Shown piece by piece: positions 8,107 through 17,181 of a DNA stretch of 64,000 nucleotides. The DNA is from Clostridioides difficile_D (GTDB lineage Bacteria; Bacillota; Clostridia; Peptostreptococcales; Peptostreptococcaceae). Position numbers and translations under genes: made by a program. The notes below the pieces were generated by a model. The model was given only the letters and a program-made list of their open reading frames with translations. It did no database searches and was not told where the DNA came from. The stretch lies in NCBI GenBank assembly GCA_945861085.1, contig OX244046.1, positions 3,782,001-3,846,000 of the forward strand, read 5' to 3'. The stretch's first letter is position 1, and each line of letters opens with the position of its first letter.

Positions 8107-9066
8107 TTATATAGATAATATTTTTGCCATCTCATAAGCTTCTTTATCAAATACTTTCTTTTGAGCTAAAGCCTCGCTTATTTCTAAGTCAATTATTTTG
8201 TTTTCTTTTATTCCTACAACTCTGGCTGATTTTCCATCTAGTAATAATTCTACTGCTCTTACTCCAAGTCTGCTTGCTAGTATTCTATCAGATACAGTTG
8301 GACTTCCTCCTCTTTGGACATGACCCAATACAGTTACTCTTAAATCTGCTCCTGACTCTTTTTTCAGTTCCTTTTCTAAATCGCTGGCGCTTCCGACTCC
8401 TTCTGCTAAAACGATTATACTATGTCTCTTACCTCTTTTTTGAGTAGTCTTTAATCTTAGAGCAACCTCATCTACTGTAATATCTACTTCTGGTACTATT
8501 ATAGTTTCCGCTCCTCCTGCAAGACCTGCATATAAAGCCAAATCTCCACAGTGTCTTCCCATAACTTCTACTATATTAACTCTTTCATGAGATGATGATG
8601 TATCTCTTATCTTACCTATAGCATCTATAATAGTATTCATTGCAGTATCAAATCCTATAGTATAATCTGTATATGCTAAATCATTATCTATAGTTCCTGG
8701 TATACCTATAGCTGGGAATCCTAAGTCACTAAGTTTTTGAGCTCCTGCAAATGAACCATCCCCACCAATTACAACTAAGCAATCGATTTTATACTTCTTA
8801 AGAATTTTTACTGCTTTTAATCGACCTTCTTCTGTTTTAAATTCTTCACATCTAGAAGATTTTAATATAGTTCCTCCTCTGTGTATAATATCTCCAACAG
8901 AAGATAGGTTCATTTCAGTTAAATCTTCTTCTAGTAGTCCCTTATATCCTCTATTGATTCCATATACTTTGCATCCATAATATATTGCTGATCTCACAAC
9001 CGCTCTAATCGCAGCATTCATTCCTGGAGCATCTCCTCCACTTGTTAGTAATCCTATAGTTTTCAT
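8107..9066 (-). CDS. pfkA: ATP-dependent 6-phosphofructokinase (319 aa)
   Basis: Phosphorylates fructose 6-phosphate to fructose 1,6-bisphosphate, the committed step of glycolysis. The ATP site GLLTSGGDAPGMNAAIRAVV, GGDGSFAGA and the catalytic GTIDNDLAYTDYTIGFDTA (with its proton-acceptor aspartate) are all present. The glycine of GGDGS marks ATP rather than pyrophosphate dependence. Length is typical of the bacterial PfkA. A strong AAGGAGGT lies before the ATG. First gene of pfkA-pyk; a near-perfect 35-base palindrome sits 128 bases upstream and may control the operon. Confidence 0.97.
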   Translation of the reverse strand: MKTIGLLTSGGDAPGMNAAIRAVVRSAIYYGCKVYGINRGYKGLLEEDLTEMNLSSVGDIIHRGGTILKSSRCEEFKTEEGRLKAVKILKKYKIDCLVVIGGDGSFAGAQKLSDLGFPAIGIPGTIDNDLAYTDYTIGFDTAMNTIIDAIGKIRDTSSSHERVNIVEVMGRHCGDLALYAGLAGGAETIIVPEVDITVDEVALRLKTTQKRGKRHSIIVLAEGVGSASDLEKELKKESGADLRVTVLGHVQRGGSPTVSDRILASRLGVRAVELLLDGKSARVVGIKENKIIDLEISEALAQKKVFDKEAYEMAKILSI

Positions 9067-9193
9067 TTTTTACCTCCTTGGATTTTATGTCAATTTTTTA
9101 TTATAATCGTTGTTATTGTATTCTAATGGACTTTTTTTGTCCCTATATCACTTTTCAATCCCATCAAGACTAAAAAAATTAAATGTCCTTAAA

Positions 9194-9228
9194 TGTCCAT
9201 TTTGTGATATTATATCACAAAACGGACA
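9194..9228. promoter_or_regulatory. 35-base near-perfect palindrome upstream of pfkA-pyk
   Basis: Seventeen-base arms (9194-9210 and 9212-9228) mirror each other around T9211 with a single mismatch. The inner part reads TTGTGATAT-T-ATATCACAA and the outer ends are TGTCC/GGACA. A further TGTCC half-site copy lies at 9184-9188, giving a tandem TGTCCTTAAATGTCC arrangement. No T-tract follows directly, so it is more like a repressor/activator operator than a terminator of dnaE, although that alternative cannot be excluded. The binding protein is unknown. Confidence 0.6.
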
Positions 9229-9274
9229 ATATTTTTCATATTATTATAATATATTTAGATTTTTATATAAAAAA

Positions 9275-12200
9275 TCAAGCTTTTATTTTTATGTTATCTT
9301 TAGGAAGTAACTTTTCTAAGTTATTTATGAATTCATCACATATACAAGTTAATGCTCCAGTCATTTTATATGCTTTACGTTTACCATTTATATTTTCATC
9401 CATAGGATATAAGTATATACTGTCATTGCCTGGATATTGTTTGGCTATTTCTACAATATTATTAGTTGTATCAGTATCAGACATACTATCTATTTTCAAA
9501 TACAATTTTTTACCATTTTCTGCTTTAATATTCTCCACATTTCTAGTTCTTCCTGAATTGTAGCTTCTAGCTGTAAAGTCAGTATCATCATTTATATCTT
9601 TTATCTCTCTAGCTATAAGTTTTGCATTTTCGCCTTCTTTTATACTTAATGTTCCTTTTACATAGATTATATTATCTTCATTTAAAATGACATTGTATTT
9701 TTGTAATAGTTGAGGGAAAACTACTATTTCTATAGCACCATACAAATCTTCTAATTCAATAAATGCCATAATTTCATTTCGTTTTGTAGTTTTTATAGTT
9801 TTAGTTACAATCATTCCACCCATTATAACATCTGTTTCATTCATTTGTAGATATGATTCTTCTTCTTCTTTTAATGAATTCAATTTTCCATTATCCATAG
9901 AAGTTTTTTCTTGCAATTCTTTTTCAAATTGTGATAAAGGATGTCCACTTACATACATTCCCAAGACTTCTTTTTCAAGGTTAAGTCTCTCTCTTTCTTC
10001 ATACTCTTGCCTTTTAGGCAAACTATATATTTGTTGAAAATCACTATCTTCTTCATTGTCTCCAAAAGCATCAAATAGAGAAATTTGACCTTGGACATTT
10101 TTCTTTCTATCCATAGAGACACTTTCTAATAAACTTTCATAACCAGCCATTAGACTAGCCCTATTTTCACTTATATTATCAAAAGCTCCACATTTTATTA
10201 GACTTTCTATTACTCTCTTATTTGTATCTTTTTGGTCTAATCTTTTGACTAAATCTACTAAATCTACAAATAATCCATTAGATTCTCTTTCATCAATTAT
10301 ATTGTTTATTATATTTACACCAACATTTTTTACAGCTGCTAGACCAAATCTTATATGGTCACCTTCAACTGAAAATTTTGAAAAACTCTTATTTATATCT
10401 GGAGGCAATACATCTATTTCCAATGCTTTACATTCTCTTATATATTCAACTACCTTATCAGTATTTCCCATTACACTAGTTATCAATGCTGCCATAAACT
10501 CAACCGGATAGTATGTTTTTAGATAAGCTGTCTCATATGCTAAAACTCCATATGCAGCTGCATGTGATTTATTAAATGCATAACGAGCAAAGTCTATCAT
10601 GTCATCAAATATTTTATTAGCTATTTCCTCTTCTACACCATTTCTAATACAACCTGCAATTTCTAAGTTACCATCTTCATCAAACTTACCATGAATAAAA
10701 TACTGTCTTTCTTCTTCCATTACATCCATCTTTTTCTTACTCATGGCTCTTCTAACCAAGTCACTTCGTCCATAACTATATCCACCTAAATCTCTAACAA
10801 CCTGCATAACCTGTTCTTGATATACCAAACAACCATATGTTACTTCCATTATAGGCTTTAATTTCTCATGTAGGTATGTTACATCTTTTGGGTTACTTTT
10901 ATTTTTTATATATGCAGGTATGGAGTCCATTGGTCCTGGTCTAAATAAGGATATTCCCGCTACGATGTCTTCAAAATTGTCTGGTCTCAGTTGTTTCATA
11001 AAACTTCTCATCCCAGCACTCTCCAATTGAAATACCCCTAACGTATTTCCAGATGAAAGCATCTCATATACCTTTGGGTCATCATAATCCATCTTTGAAA
11101 AATCTATTTTTTCTGTATAGTTTTTTATGACTCTATTCTTTTCTATTAAATCAAGTGTATCTCTTATAACTGTAAGAGTTCTTAGCCCTAGAAAGTCCAT
11201 CTTTAAAAGCCCAAGTTCTTCAAGTGTTGTCATAGTAAATTGTGTTGTGATTGCATCTTGATGCTTGTATAAAGGTACATACTCATCTACAGGATTTTTT
11301 GATATAACTACTCCTGCTGCATGAGTAGAAGCATGTCTTAGCATACCTTCTATCTGTTTTGATATATTTATTATCTCTTTTGTTTCTGGGTCTTGGTCAT
11401 ACAATTCTTTAAGATTAGGATTTGTATCCAAAGCCTTATCTATTGTCATTCCCAAAGCAAACGGAATTTCCTTGGCTACCTTGTCAACTTTATTGTAACC
11501 TATATCCAATACTCTTCCAACATCCCTTATTGCAGCTTTTGCACCCATTGTTCCAAAAGTTATTATCTGTGCAACATGGTCATCACCATATTTTCTCTTC
11601 ACATAATCTATAACTTCTTCTCTTCTCTCATAACAAAAATCTATATCTATATCTGGCATAGATATACGTTCTGGGTTTAAAAAACGCTCAAATAACAGAG
11701 AATACTTTATTGGGTCTATATCGGTTATCTTAAGTGTGTATGCTACTATTGAACCAGCTGCACTACCTCTACCTGGCCCTACTATAATATTATTTTCTTT
11801 AGAAAAGTTTATGAAATCCCAAACAATTAAAAAGTACTCTACATAACCCATTTTTTCAATTACATCTAATTCATAATTTAATCTCTCTAGTATCTCATCA
11901 CTAGGATTATCATATCTCTCTTTCAGCCCATTAAAACATAACTCTCTTAAATAAGTTTCTGGTGTATATCCTTCTGGAACATCATATTTAGGAAGATGTA
12001 TAGTATTAAAGTCAAACTCTACATTACACATATCAGCTATTTTCATAGTATTGTCAATAGCTTCTAATGCGTATGGAAATAATTCTTCCATTTCTTCTCT
12101 TGATTTTAAATAAAACTCATCACTACCAAATCTCATTCTATTTGGGTCATTTAATGTTTTTCCCATTTGAATACACATAAGGACATCATGTATTTTTGAA

Positions 12201-12844
12201 TCTTCCTTATTTACATAGTGAACATCATTAGTAGCAACTAGTGGAATACCAGTCTCTTTTGATAACTTGACCAATCCAGAATTTACTTCTTTTTGTTCAG
12301 GTAAATTATGGTCTTGAATTTCCAAAAAGAAATTTTCTTCACCAAATATATCTCTGTAATCAATAGCAAATTGTTTTGCTTTTTCATAATTTCTATTCAT
12401 TAAAGCACGTGCTACATCTCCTGCAAGACATGCAGAAAGTGCTATAATTCCCTTATTGTGCTTTTTAAGTTCTTCCATGTCAACTCTAGGCTTATAATAA
12501 AAACCTTCTACATATGAAGTGGAAACTATTTTTATTAAATTTTTATAGCCTTCCATATTCTTAGCTAATAGAACTAAATGTCCTTGATATTTATCATAGT
12601 TTGGGTCTTTATCTCTAAGTCCACGTGCAGCTGTATAAACTTCACACCCTATAATTGGCTTTATTCCTTCTTTTATCGCTGTTTTGTAAAAATCTATAAC
12701 ACCAAACATACAACCATGGTCAGTGATAGCTATTGAGCTCATGTTTAACTCCTTAGCCCTTTTTATAAGTTTTTTCACCCTCGAAAATCCATCAAGTAAA
12801 CTATACTCAGTATGTACATGAAGATGAGCAAAATCTTTGTTCAT
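9275..12844 (-). CDS. dnaE: DNA polymerase III alpha subunit, DnaE type (1189 aa)
   Basis: Replicative polymerase of family C. The PHP domain opens the protein (FAHLHVHTEYSLLDGFSRVK, SIAITDHGCMFG). The polymerase core has GPGRGSAAGS and the catalytic aspartates in MPDIDIDFCYERREEV. It continues through the finger domain (RPGPMDSIPAYIKNK), a helix-hairpin-helix region, and an OB-fold near residues 1000-1080 (DVIMGGMIVTKT). Firmicutes also have PolC as main polymerase, and DnaE then extends RNA primers on the lagging strand. AGGAGGTGA precedes the ATG. Separated from whiA by 150 bases containing a long imperfect hairpin, so it may have its own promoter. Confidence 0.97.
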   Translation of the reverse strand: MNKDFAHLHVHTEYSLLDGFSRVKKLIKRAKELNMSSIAITDHGCMFGVIDFYKTAIKEGIKPIIGCEVYTAARGLRDKDPNYDKYQGHLVLLAKNMEGYKNLIKIVSTSYVEGFYYKPRVDMEELKKHNKGIIALSACLAGDVARALMNRNYEKAKQFAIDYRDIFGEENFFLEIQDHNLPEQKEVNSGLVKLSKETGIPLVATNDVHYVNKEDSKIHDVLMCIQMGKTLNDPNRMRFGSDEFYLKSREEMEELFPYALEAIDNTMKIADMCNVEFDFNTIHLPKYDVPEGYTPETYLRELCFNGLKERYDNPSDEILERLNYELDVIEKMGYVEYFLIVWDFINFSKENNIIVGPGRGSAAGSIVAYTLKITDIDPIKYSLLFERFLNPERISMPDIDIDFCYERREEVIDYVKRKYGDDHVAQIITFGTMGAKAAIRDVGRVLDIGYNKVDKVAKEIPFALGMTIDKALDTNPNLKELYDQDPETKEIINISKQIEGMLRHASTHAAGVVISKNPVDEYVPLYKHQDAITTQFTMTTLEELGLLKMDFLGLRTLTVIRDTLDLIEKNRVIKNYTEKIDFSKMDYDDPKVYEMLSSGNTLGVFQLESAGMRSFMKQLRPDNFEDIVAGISLFRPGPMDSIPAYIKNKSNPKDVTYLHEKLKPIMEVTYGCLVYQEQVMQVVRDLGGYSYGRSDLVRRAMSKKKMDVMEEERQYFIHGKFDEDGNLEIAGCIRNGVEEEIANKIFDDMIDFARYAFNKSHAAAYGVLAYETAYLKTYYPVEFMAALITSVMGNTDKVVEYIRECKALEIDVLPPDINKSFSKFSVEGDHIRFGLAAVKNVGVNIINNIIDERESNGLFVDLVDLVKRLDQKDTNKRVIESLIKCGAFDNISENRASLMAGYESLLESVSMDRKKNVQGQISLFDAFGDNEEDSDFQQIYSLPKRQEYEERERLNLEKEVLGMYVSGHPLSQFEKELQEKTSMDNGKLNSLKEEEESYLQMNETDVIMGGMIVTKTIKTTKRNEIMAFIELEDLYGAIEIVVFPQLLQKYNVILNEDNIIYVKGTLSIKEGENAKLIAREIKDINDDTDFTARSYNSGRTRNVENIKAENGKKLYLKIDSMSDTDTTNNIVEIAKQYPGNDSIYLYPMDENINGKRKAYKMTGALTCICDEFINNLEKLLPKDNIKIKA

Positions 12845-12916
12845 TAAATCACCTCCTGTTTTATAAATTTAATTTTACCACAAATATACGTCTTAAAACA
12901 AAAACAGAGACTTTTA

Positions 12917-12981
12917 TCTCAAAATAGGAATTAACTTCAACATATCCCATTATATGTTAGAAATTAATGCTTATTCTGAGA
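12917..12981. repeat. Long imperfect hairpin in whiA-dnaE spacer
   Basis: Nested inverted repeats share one centre. The outer arms are TCTCAAAATA (12917-12926) and TATTCTGAGA (12972-12981, one mismatch). Middle arms are ATTAA/TTAAT, and inner arms AACATAT (12939-12945) and ATATGTT (12952-12958) enclose a CCCATT loop. There is no T-tract on either strand, so it is not a standard terminator. The outer ends resemble the TCTCAAAAT ends of the small inverted-repeat element near 25.5 kb, so it may be a decayed relative. Confidence 0.5.
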
Positions 12982-12994
12982 TTGTCCCCTCAAT

Positions 12995-13948
12995 TTAGTG
13001 TAATGATTTTTTTTTCAAATCTGTTGCGATTTCTTCTATTTTTCTAAGCCTATGATTGACACCAGATTTTCCTATTGGTGGTTCTAACATCTCTCCAAGT
13101 TCTTTGAGAGTCATATCCTCATACTCAATTCTAATCTTAGCTATTTCCTGTAAATTCTCTGGCAAACTGCTAATTCCTATAGTTTCTTGTATGAGCTTAA
13201 TATTTTCTACTTGTCTTACTGCTGCGTTTACTGTTTTAGAAAGGTTAGCTGTTTCACAATTTACTATCCTGTTTACATTATTTCTCATTTCTTTTACTAT
13301 TTTAGTATTTTGAAGACTTAAAAGAGCGTGGTGTCCCCCTATAATACTCAATAAATCTGATATTTGTTCACTTTCTTTAATATAAACAACATGATTATTT
13401 TTTCTAGCCACAATTTTACTATTAAAACCTAAAGAGTTTATAAGTTCTTTTAGAGAATCCGCAAATTCCTCGTTATTAGTTACAAATTCCATATGATAAT
13501 TCTTTTCTGGGTCACTTATAGAACCTCCACCAAGAAAAGCTCCTCTTATGAAAGCTCTTTTACATCCTTCATGTTTAACTAAACTCTCTGAAATTCTGTT
13601 TATAGTAAAAAATCCTTCTTTATTTTCAAGTATACCTAATTTTTTTAATAACATTTCTGAACCCATTTCACTTGTTACCATTAATACATAACTGTTATTT
13701 CTCTTCAACATTTGATTTTTATTTACAGAGATTGTGGTATTAATATTGAAATTCTTTTTTAATAACTTAAATACCTTACGAGCTATTGAATTCAATTCTG
13801 TTGTTATCTTTAGATTTAGTTTTTTATATCCAACAATTTGTATACTTCCCCCTGATTTGACTAGAGCTGATAATTCAGCTATATTACAACATTCATTCCC
13901 AGATACAATTCTTGCTAGTTCATTTTTGGTTTCAGTTGAAAAAGACAT
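12995..13948 (-). CDS. whiA: Sporulation/cell-division regulator WhiA (317 aa)
   Basis: DNA-binding protein of Gram-positives. The N-terminal two-thirds is a catalytically dead LAGLIDADG-like fold (FIRGAFLGGGSISDPEKNYH). The C-terminal HTH contains MTLKELGEMLEPPIGKSGVN followed by HRLRKIEEIA. In Bacillus it influences cell division and chromosome segregation. The ATG at 13948 is chosen because AGGTG lies six bases before it; a GTG three codons earlier would overlap that site. It follows the Nudix gene by 16 bases in the conserved rapZ-yvcK-whiA cluster. Confidence 0.95.
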   Translation of the reverse strand: MSFSTETKNELARIVSGNECCNIAELSALVKSGGSIQIVGYKKLNLKITTELNSIARKVFKLLKKNFNINTTISVNKNQMLKRNNSYVLMVTSEMGSEMLLKKLGILENKEGFFTINRISESLVKHEGCKRAFIRGAFLGGGSISDPEKNYHMEFVTNNEEFADSLKELINSLGFNSKIVARKNNHVVYIKESEQISDLLSIIGGHHALLSLQNTKIVKEMRNNVNRIVNCETANLSKTVNAAVRQVENIKLIQETIGISSLPENLQEIAKIRIEYEDMTLKELGEMLEPPIGKSGVNHRLRKIEEIATDLKKKSLH

Positions 13949-13964
13949 CTCTATCACCTATTAA

Positions 13965-14390
13965 CTAATTTTTCTTTAACCTTTTTTTTATTTCTTGTAA
14001 GGCAACCTTTATTATCTCCTTTTCATCATCATACCTAGCTAGGTCTACTACTCTATCTAGATGGATAAATTTAGCATCAATAAAGCCTTCCTCTTTTTGT
14101 GGAATAGTATCCATATTCTTCGCTTGCATTAAATACCAAAAAACTGTTTTATGAACTGCTCTATTTTCATCCCAGTTTTCTTTAAATGTATAGTGTATTT
14201 CTCCTAAATATTTCAATATATCTGCTTTTACTCCAGTTTCTTCACTTACTTCACGCAATGCTGCCTCTTGGTTATTTTCCCCTTCTTCTACTTTTCCTTT
14301 AGGTAACACCCAATCTCCATTGAACTTCCTTAGTAAAAGAATCGTATTGCCAAACAGGACTACACCACCAGCACTAACCTCTTCTCTCAT
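13965..14390 (-). CDS. Nudix hydrolase (141 aa)
   Basis: A stand-alone Nudix-fold enzyme. The full Nudix box is present: GKVEEGENNQEAALREVSEE followed by TGV, with the metal-binding glutamates intact. Such enzymes cleave nucleoside diphosphates linked to another group, and the box does not specify the substrate. The sequence FNGDWVLPKGKVEEGE resembles diadenosine-tetraphosphate/8-oxo-dGTP hydrolase relatives. It lies between yvcK and whiA, close enough to be co-transcribed. AAGGAGTG precedes the ATG. Confidence 0.88.
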   Translation of the reverse strand: MREEVSAGGVVLFGNTILLLRKFNGDWVLPKGKVEEGENNQEAALREVSEETGVKADILKYLGEIHYTFKENWDENRAVHKTVFWYLMQAKNMDTIPQKEEGFIDAKFIHLDRVVDLARYDDEKEIIKVALQEIKKRLKKN

Positions 14391-14458
14391 CGATGTTCAC
14401 TCCTTAAAACTAACATAATGATAAGGATTTCTACGCAATTTTTTAAAATCCTTTTTTA

Positions 14459-15565
14459 CTAACTTTTGTTGTAATTATGATTTAGGGCTAACTCAATAAC
14501 TATGTTAGATATATACTTTGCATCATGTCTTATATAATTATTTTTTATTTCAATTAAATTCTTTTCTATAGTTTTTATACCCATCTCTTTTAATTTATCT
14601 TTTTGCTTTTTATCTAACAAAACTTGCCCTGCTCCATCTTGTCTGTATAGGTCAAGCATCTCTTCTGGCAATATTTCATTGTTTGCGATTACATAATCTA
14701 TTAAATTCTCATCAGTGTGCTTTACTATAGCATTAACATGCTCTAATACATTGTATCCTTCTGTTTCACCTGGTTGAGTCATTATATTTGATATATATAC
14801 TTTTGGAGCCATAGACGATTTAATAGCTTCTACAATACCCTCTACAAGTAGATTTGGTATTATACTTGTATATAAGCTTCCAGGACCCATAATTATAATG
14901 TCAGCGTCATAAATAGATGCAATAACATCCTTTAATGGTTTAACATCTTTTGGATTTAAGAAAATTTTGTCAATAGAGCTTTTTTGACTTCTTGATTCTT
15001 CAGGTATGCTAGATTCTCCATTTATTATGTTGCCATTTTCTAATTTGGCAACTAAGTTTACATCTTCCAAAGTTACTGGCAAAACTCTTCCTGTTATAGC
15101 AAAAATCTCACTTAATTTATATACAGCTTTTTCAAAGTTTCCATATAGTCCATTCATAGCAGCCAAAAATAAATTTCCAAAACTCTGCCCTTTTAAAAGC
15201 CCTTCTGTAAACCTATATTGCATAACTTCATTCATAGTTGGCTCTATATTTGCAAGTGCTAATAGACAGTTTCTTATGTCTCCTGGTGGAAGCATTCCTA
15301 AGTCTTCTCTCAATACTCCTGAACCTCCACCATCATCAGCAACAGTTACAATTGCAGTTATATTTTGTGTAGTATGTTTAAGACCTCTTAAAAATACTGA
15401 TTGACCAGTACCTCCACCTATCACAACTACATTTGGGTCTCTATTTTCAACAATGGACCTTTGAAATAGTTTTACTTTTTCATTTTTTGCTTTTTTATAT
15501 ATAAATAACGATACAATTAATGCAATCCAACCTAAAATTCCTACAATAATAAGTAATTTAGCCAT
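14459..15565 (-). CDS. yvcK: YvcK/CofD-like gluconeogenesis factor (368 aa)
   Basis: Cytosolic-side protein needed in Bacillus for growth on gluconeogenic carbon and for cell shape. It binds UDP-sugars. The nucleotide motif VVVIGGGTGQSVFLRGLK and the phosphate-site ADDGGGSGVLREDLGMLPPG are intact. Unlike B. subtilis YvcK there is an N-terminal membrane segment (LLIIVGILGWIALIVSLFIY), as in several Clostridia. The ATG at 15565 is chosen because GGAGG lies five bases before it. An upstream ATG overlapping the rapZ stop would contain that site. Translationally tied to rapZ. Confidence 0.93.
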   Translation of the reverse strand: MAKLLIIVGILGWIALIVSLFIYKKAKNEKVKLFQRSIVENRDPNVVVIGGGTGQSVFLRGLKHTTQNITAIVTVADDGGGSGVLREDLGMLPPGDIRNCLLALANIEPTMNEVMQYRFTEGLLKGQSFGNLFLAAMNGLYGNFEKAVYKLSEIFAITGRVLPVTLEDVNLVAKLENGNIINGESSIPEESRSQKSSIDKIFLNPKDVKPLKDVIASIYDADIIIMGPGSLYTSIIPNLLVEGIVEAIKSSMAPKVYISNIMTQPGETEGYNVLEHVNAIVKHTDENLIDYVIANNEILPEEMLDLYRQDGAGQVLLDKKQKDKLKEMGIKTIEKNLIEIKNNYIRHDAKYISNIVIELALNHNYNKS

Positions 15566-15576
15566 GTTTGCCTCCA

Positions 15577-16434
15577 TTATCGCAACATAGAGTCTCTATG
15601 TTTCTTTACAACTCTATATCCCTTATTAGATAAATCCTCCGCTATAAGATTTGTTATAGTAACTGACCTATGTCTTCCACCTGTGCATCCAACACCAATT
15701 ACTAGATGTTGTTTTCCTTCCTCTATATATTGAGGCACTAAAAAATGAATCATATCTAAAAGTTTCACATAAAATTCTTCACTGATTTTAGAATTCATAA
15801 CATAATCTCTAACTTCTTTATCATCACCAGTTTTAGCTCTTAACTCTTCAACGTAATAGGGATTTGGAAGAAATCTTACATCGAATACTAAATCTGCATC
15901 AGCAAGTATACCATGTTTAAATCCAAAAGATACCACAGAAATAGTTAGGTTTGGATTATCTTCACCAGAAGAATATATTTTCTTTATTTCTTCTTTAAGG
16001 TCTTTTGGTTTCATATTAGTTGTATCAATTATACATGTAGATAATGCCTTTAAAGGCTCCATTATTTTTCTTTCCATCTTTATGCCTTCTGGAATCTGCA
16101 TGTCTTTTGCCAATGGATGATTTCTTCTTGTCATTTTATATCTCTTCAACAATACATCATCGTTACAATCCAAATATACCATTTCATATTCATAATTTTC
16201 TTTTTCCAAGTAATTTAAGCTTTCATGAAGAGCTTCAAAAAACTTTCTTCCTCTTATATCTATCCCTAGAGCAACTTTATCAATACTTGAATTTGGTTGA
16301 TAACATAATTCTGCAAATTTAGTTATCAAAGCAGGAGGTAGATTATCTACACAATAAAATCCCATATCCTCTAAAGCTCTCATTGTCTCACTTTTTCCAG
16401 ATCCTGAAAGACCTGTAACTATAACAAATTTCAT
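15577..16434 (-). CDS. rapZ: RapZ/YvcJ RNase adapter-family nucleotide-binding protein (285 aa)
   Basis: P-loop ATP/GTP-binding protein. Walker A is VTGLSGSGKSETMRALEDMG. The conserved C-terminal signature is GVGCTGGRHRSVTI. In E. coli RapZ guides decay of the small RNA GlmZ and so controls amino-sugar synthesis. In Bacillus YvcJ affects competence and the RNA partner is not established, so the role here is only known at family level. It is the first gene of the rapZ-yvcK-Nudix-whiA cluster, with GGGAGGAG before the ATG. Confidence 0.95.
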   Translation of the reverse strand: MKFVIVTGLSGSGKSETMRALEDMGFYCVDNLPPALITKFAELCYQPNSSIDKVALGIDIRGRKFFEALHESLNYLEKENYEYEMVYLDCNDDVLLKRYKMTRRNHPLAKDMQIPEGIKMERKIMEPLKALSTCIIDTTNMKPKDLKEEIKKIYSSGEDNPNLTISVVSFGFKHGILADADLVFDVRFLPNPYYVEELRAKTGDDKEVRDYVMNSKISEEFYVKLLDMIHFLVPQYIEEGKQHLVIGVGCTGGRHRSVTITNLIAEDLSNKGYRVVKKHRDSMLR

Positions 16435-16464
16435 TGCTAACTCCTCCCTTTTATCTTATGTTTA

Positions 16465-17178
16465 TCATATTATAATGTTTTCTACTAACGATATATCCAG
16501 ATTAGAGTCATATATAGTCTTCATAGCTAGCCCAAAATCACCAACTCTTTCTGGACAATGTGCATCTGAACCTATTATAAATTTATTTTCTAACTCTTTT
16601 ATCTCATTTAATTGGTTCACATTCAAAAAAGAATGACTACTATTTATTTCAAGTCTAGTGTCTGTCTTTTTTGCTATTTTTGCTACTTCTTCTATATACA
16701 CATCTCCTTTGTCTCCAGGATGAGTAATTATAAAAATATCATTATTACTTATCGCGTTTATTACAGCTTTTGTATTATATTCTTTTGCTTTTTCAGTTTT
16801 GAAAATATAATTATTACAATGATTTAATAAACTTTTGAATGATGTAGGAGTAGAACCAAAATGATAGCCAGCCATAATATAGTCAAATTCCCTAATAAAT
16901 TTATCATCCATGTCTATATTACCTTTGTCATCTAATATATTACACTCCATACCTAAAAGTATATTTATATCACTATACCTATCATTTAAATAATTTACTT
17001 CTTCTCTCATTTTAACAATATCTTTTTTCTTTACACCATACGCGATATGTTTGTAACTATGGTCTGATATTCCTATTGTCTTTATTCCCTTAGAAATGGC
17101 CACCTTTACATTGTCCTCAATAGTTCCTTTACCATGACTATATAATGTATGTGTATGATAATCAGCCAGTATTTTCAT
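16465..17178 (-). CDS. PHP-domain phosphoesterase, YcdX-like (237 aa)
   Basis: Metal-dependent phosphoesterase of the PHP family. Expected metal ligands are seen in DYHTHTLYSHGKG, GISDHSYKH, GMECNI, AGYHFG, ITHPGDKG, EINSSHSF and IGSDAHCPERVGDFG. The complete set of histidines and aspartates implies an active tri-metal site. The natural substrate is not known. It lies between murB and rapZ with short gaps and is probably in the same transcript. GGAGAGGATTAACAG precedes the ATG. Confidence 0.85.
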   Translation of the reverse strand: MKILADYHTHTLYSHGKGTIEDNVKVAISKGIKTIGISDHSYKHIAYGVKKKDIVKMREEVNYLNDRYSDINILLGMECNILDDKGNIDMDDKFIREFDYIMAGYHFGSTPTSFKSLLNHCNNYIFKTEKAKEYNTKAVINAISNNDIFIITHPGDKGDVYIEEVAKIAKKTDTRLEINSSHSFLNVNQLNEIKELENKFIIGSDAHCPERVGDFGLAMKTIYDSNLDISLVENIII

Positions 17179-17181
17179 CTG

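Noticed and set aside
9194..9228. Rex- or Crp-type site named as such
   Set aside because: The TGTGA/TCACA halves are seven bases apart and the centre is odd, unlike the usual even-centred consensus. Left as an unassigned palindrome.
9183..15404. Plus-strand reading frames opposite dnaE, whiA and yvcK
   Set aside because: They are low-complexity shadows of well-conserved minus-strand genes and lack ribosome sites.
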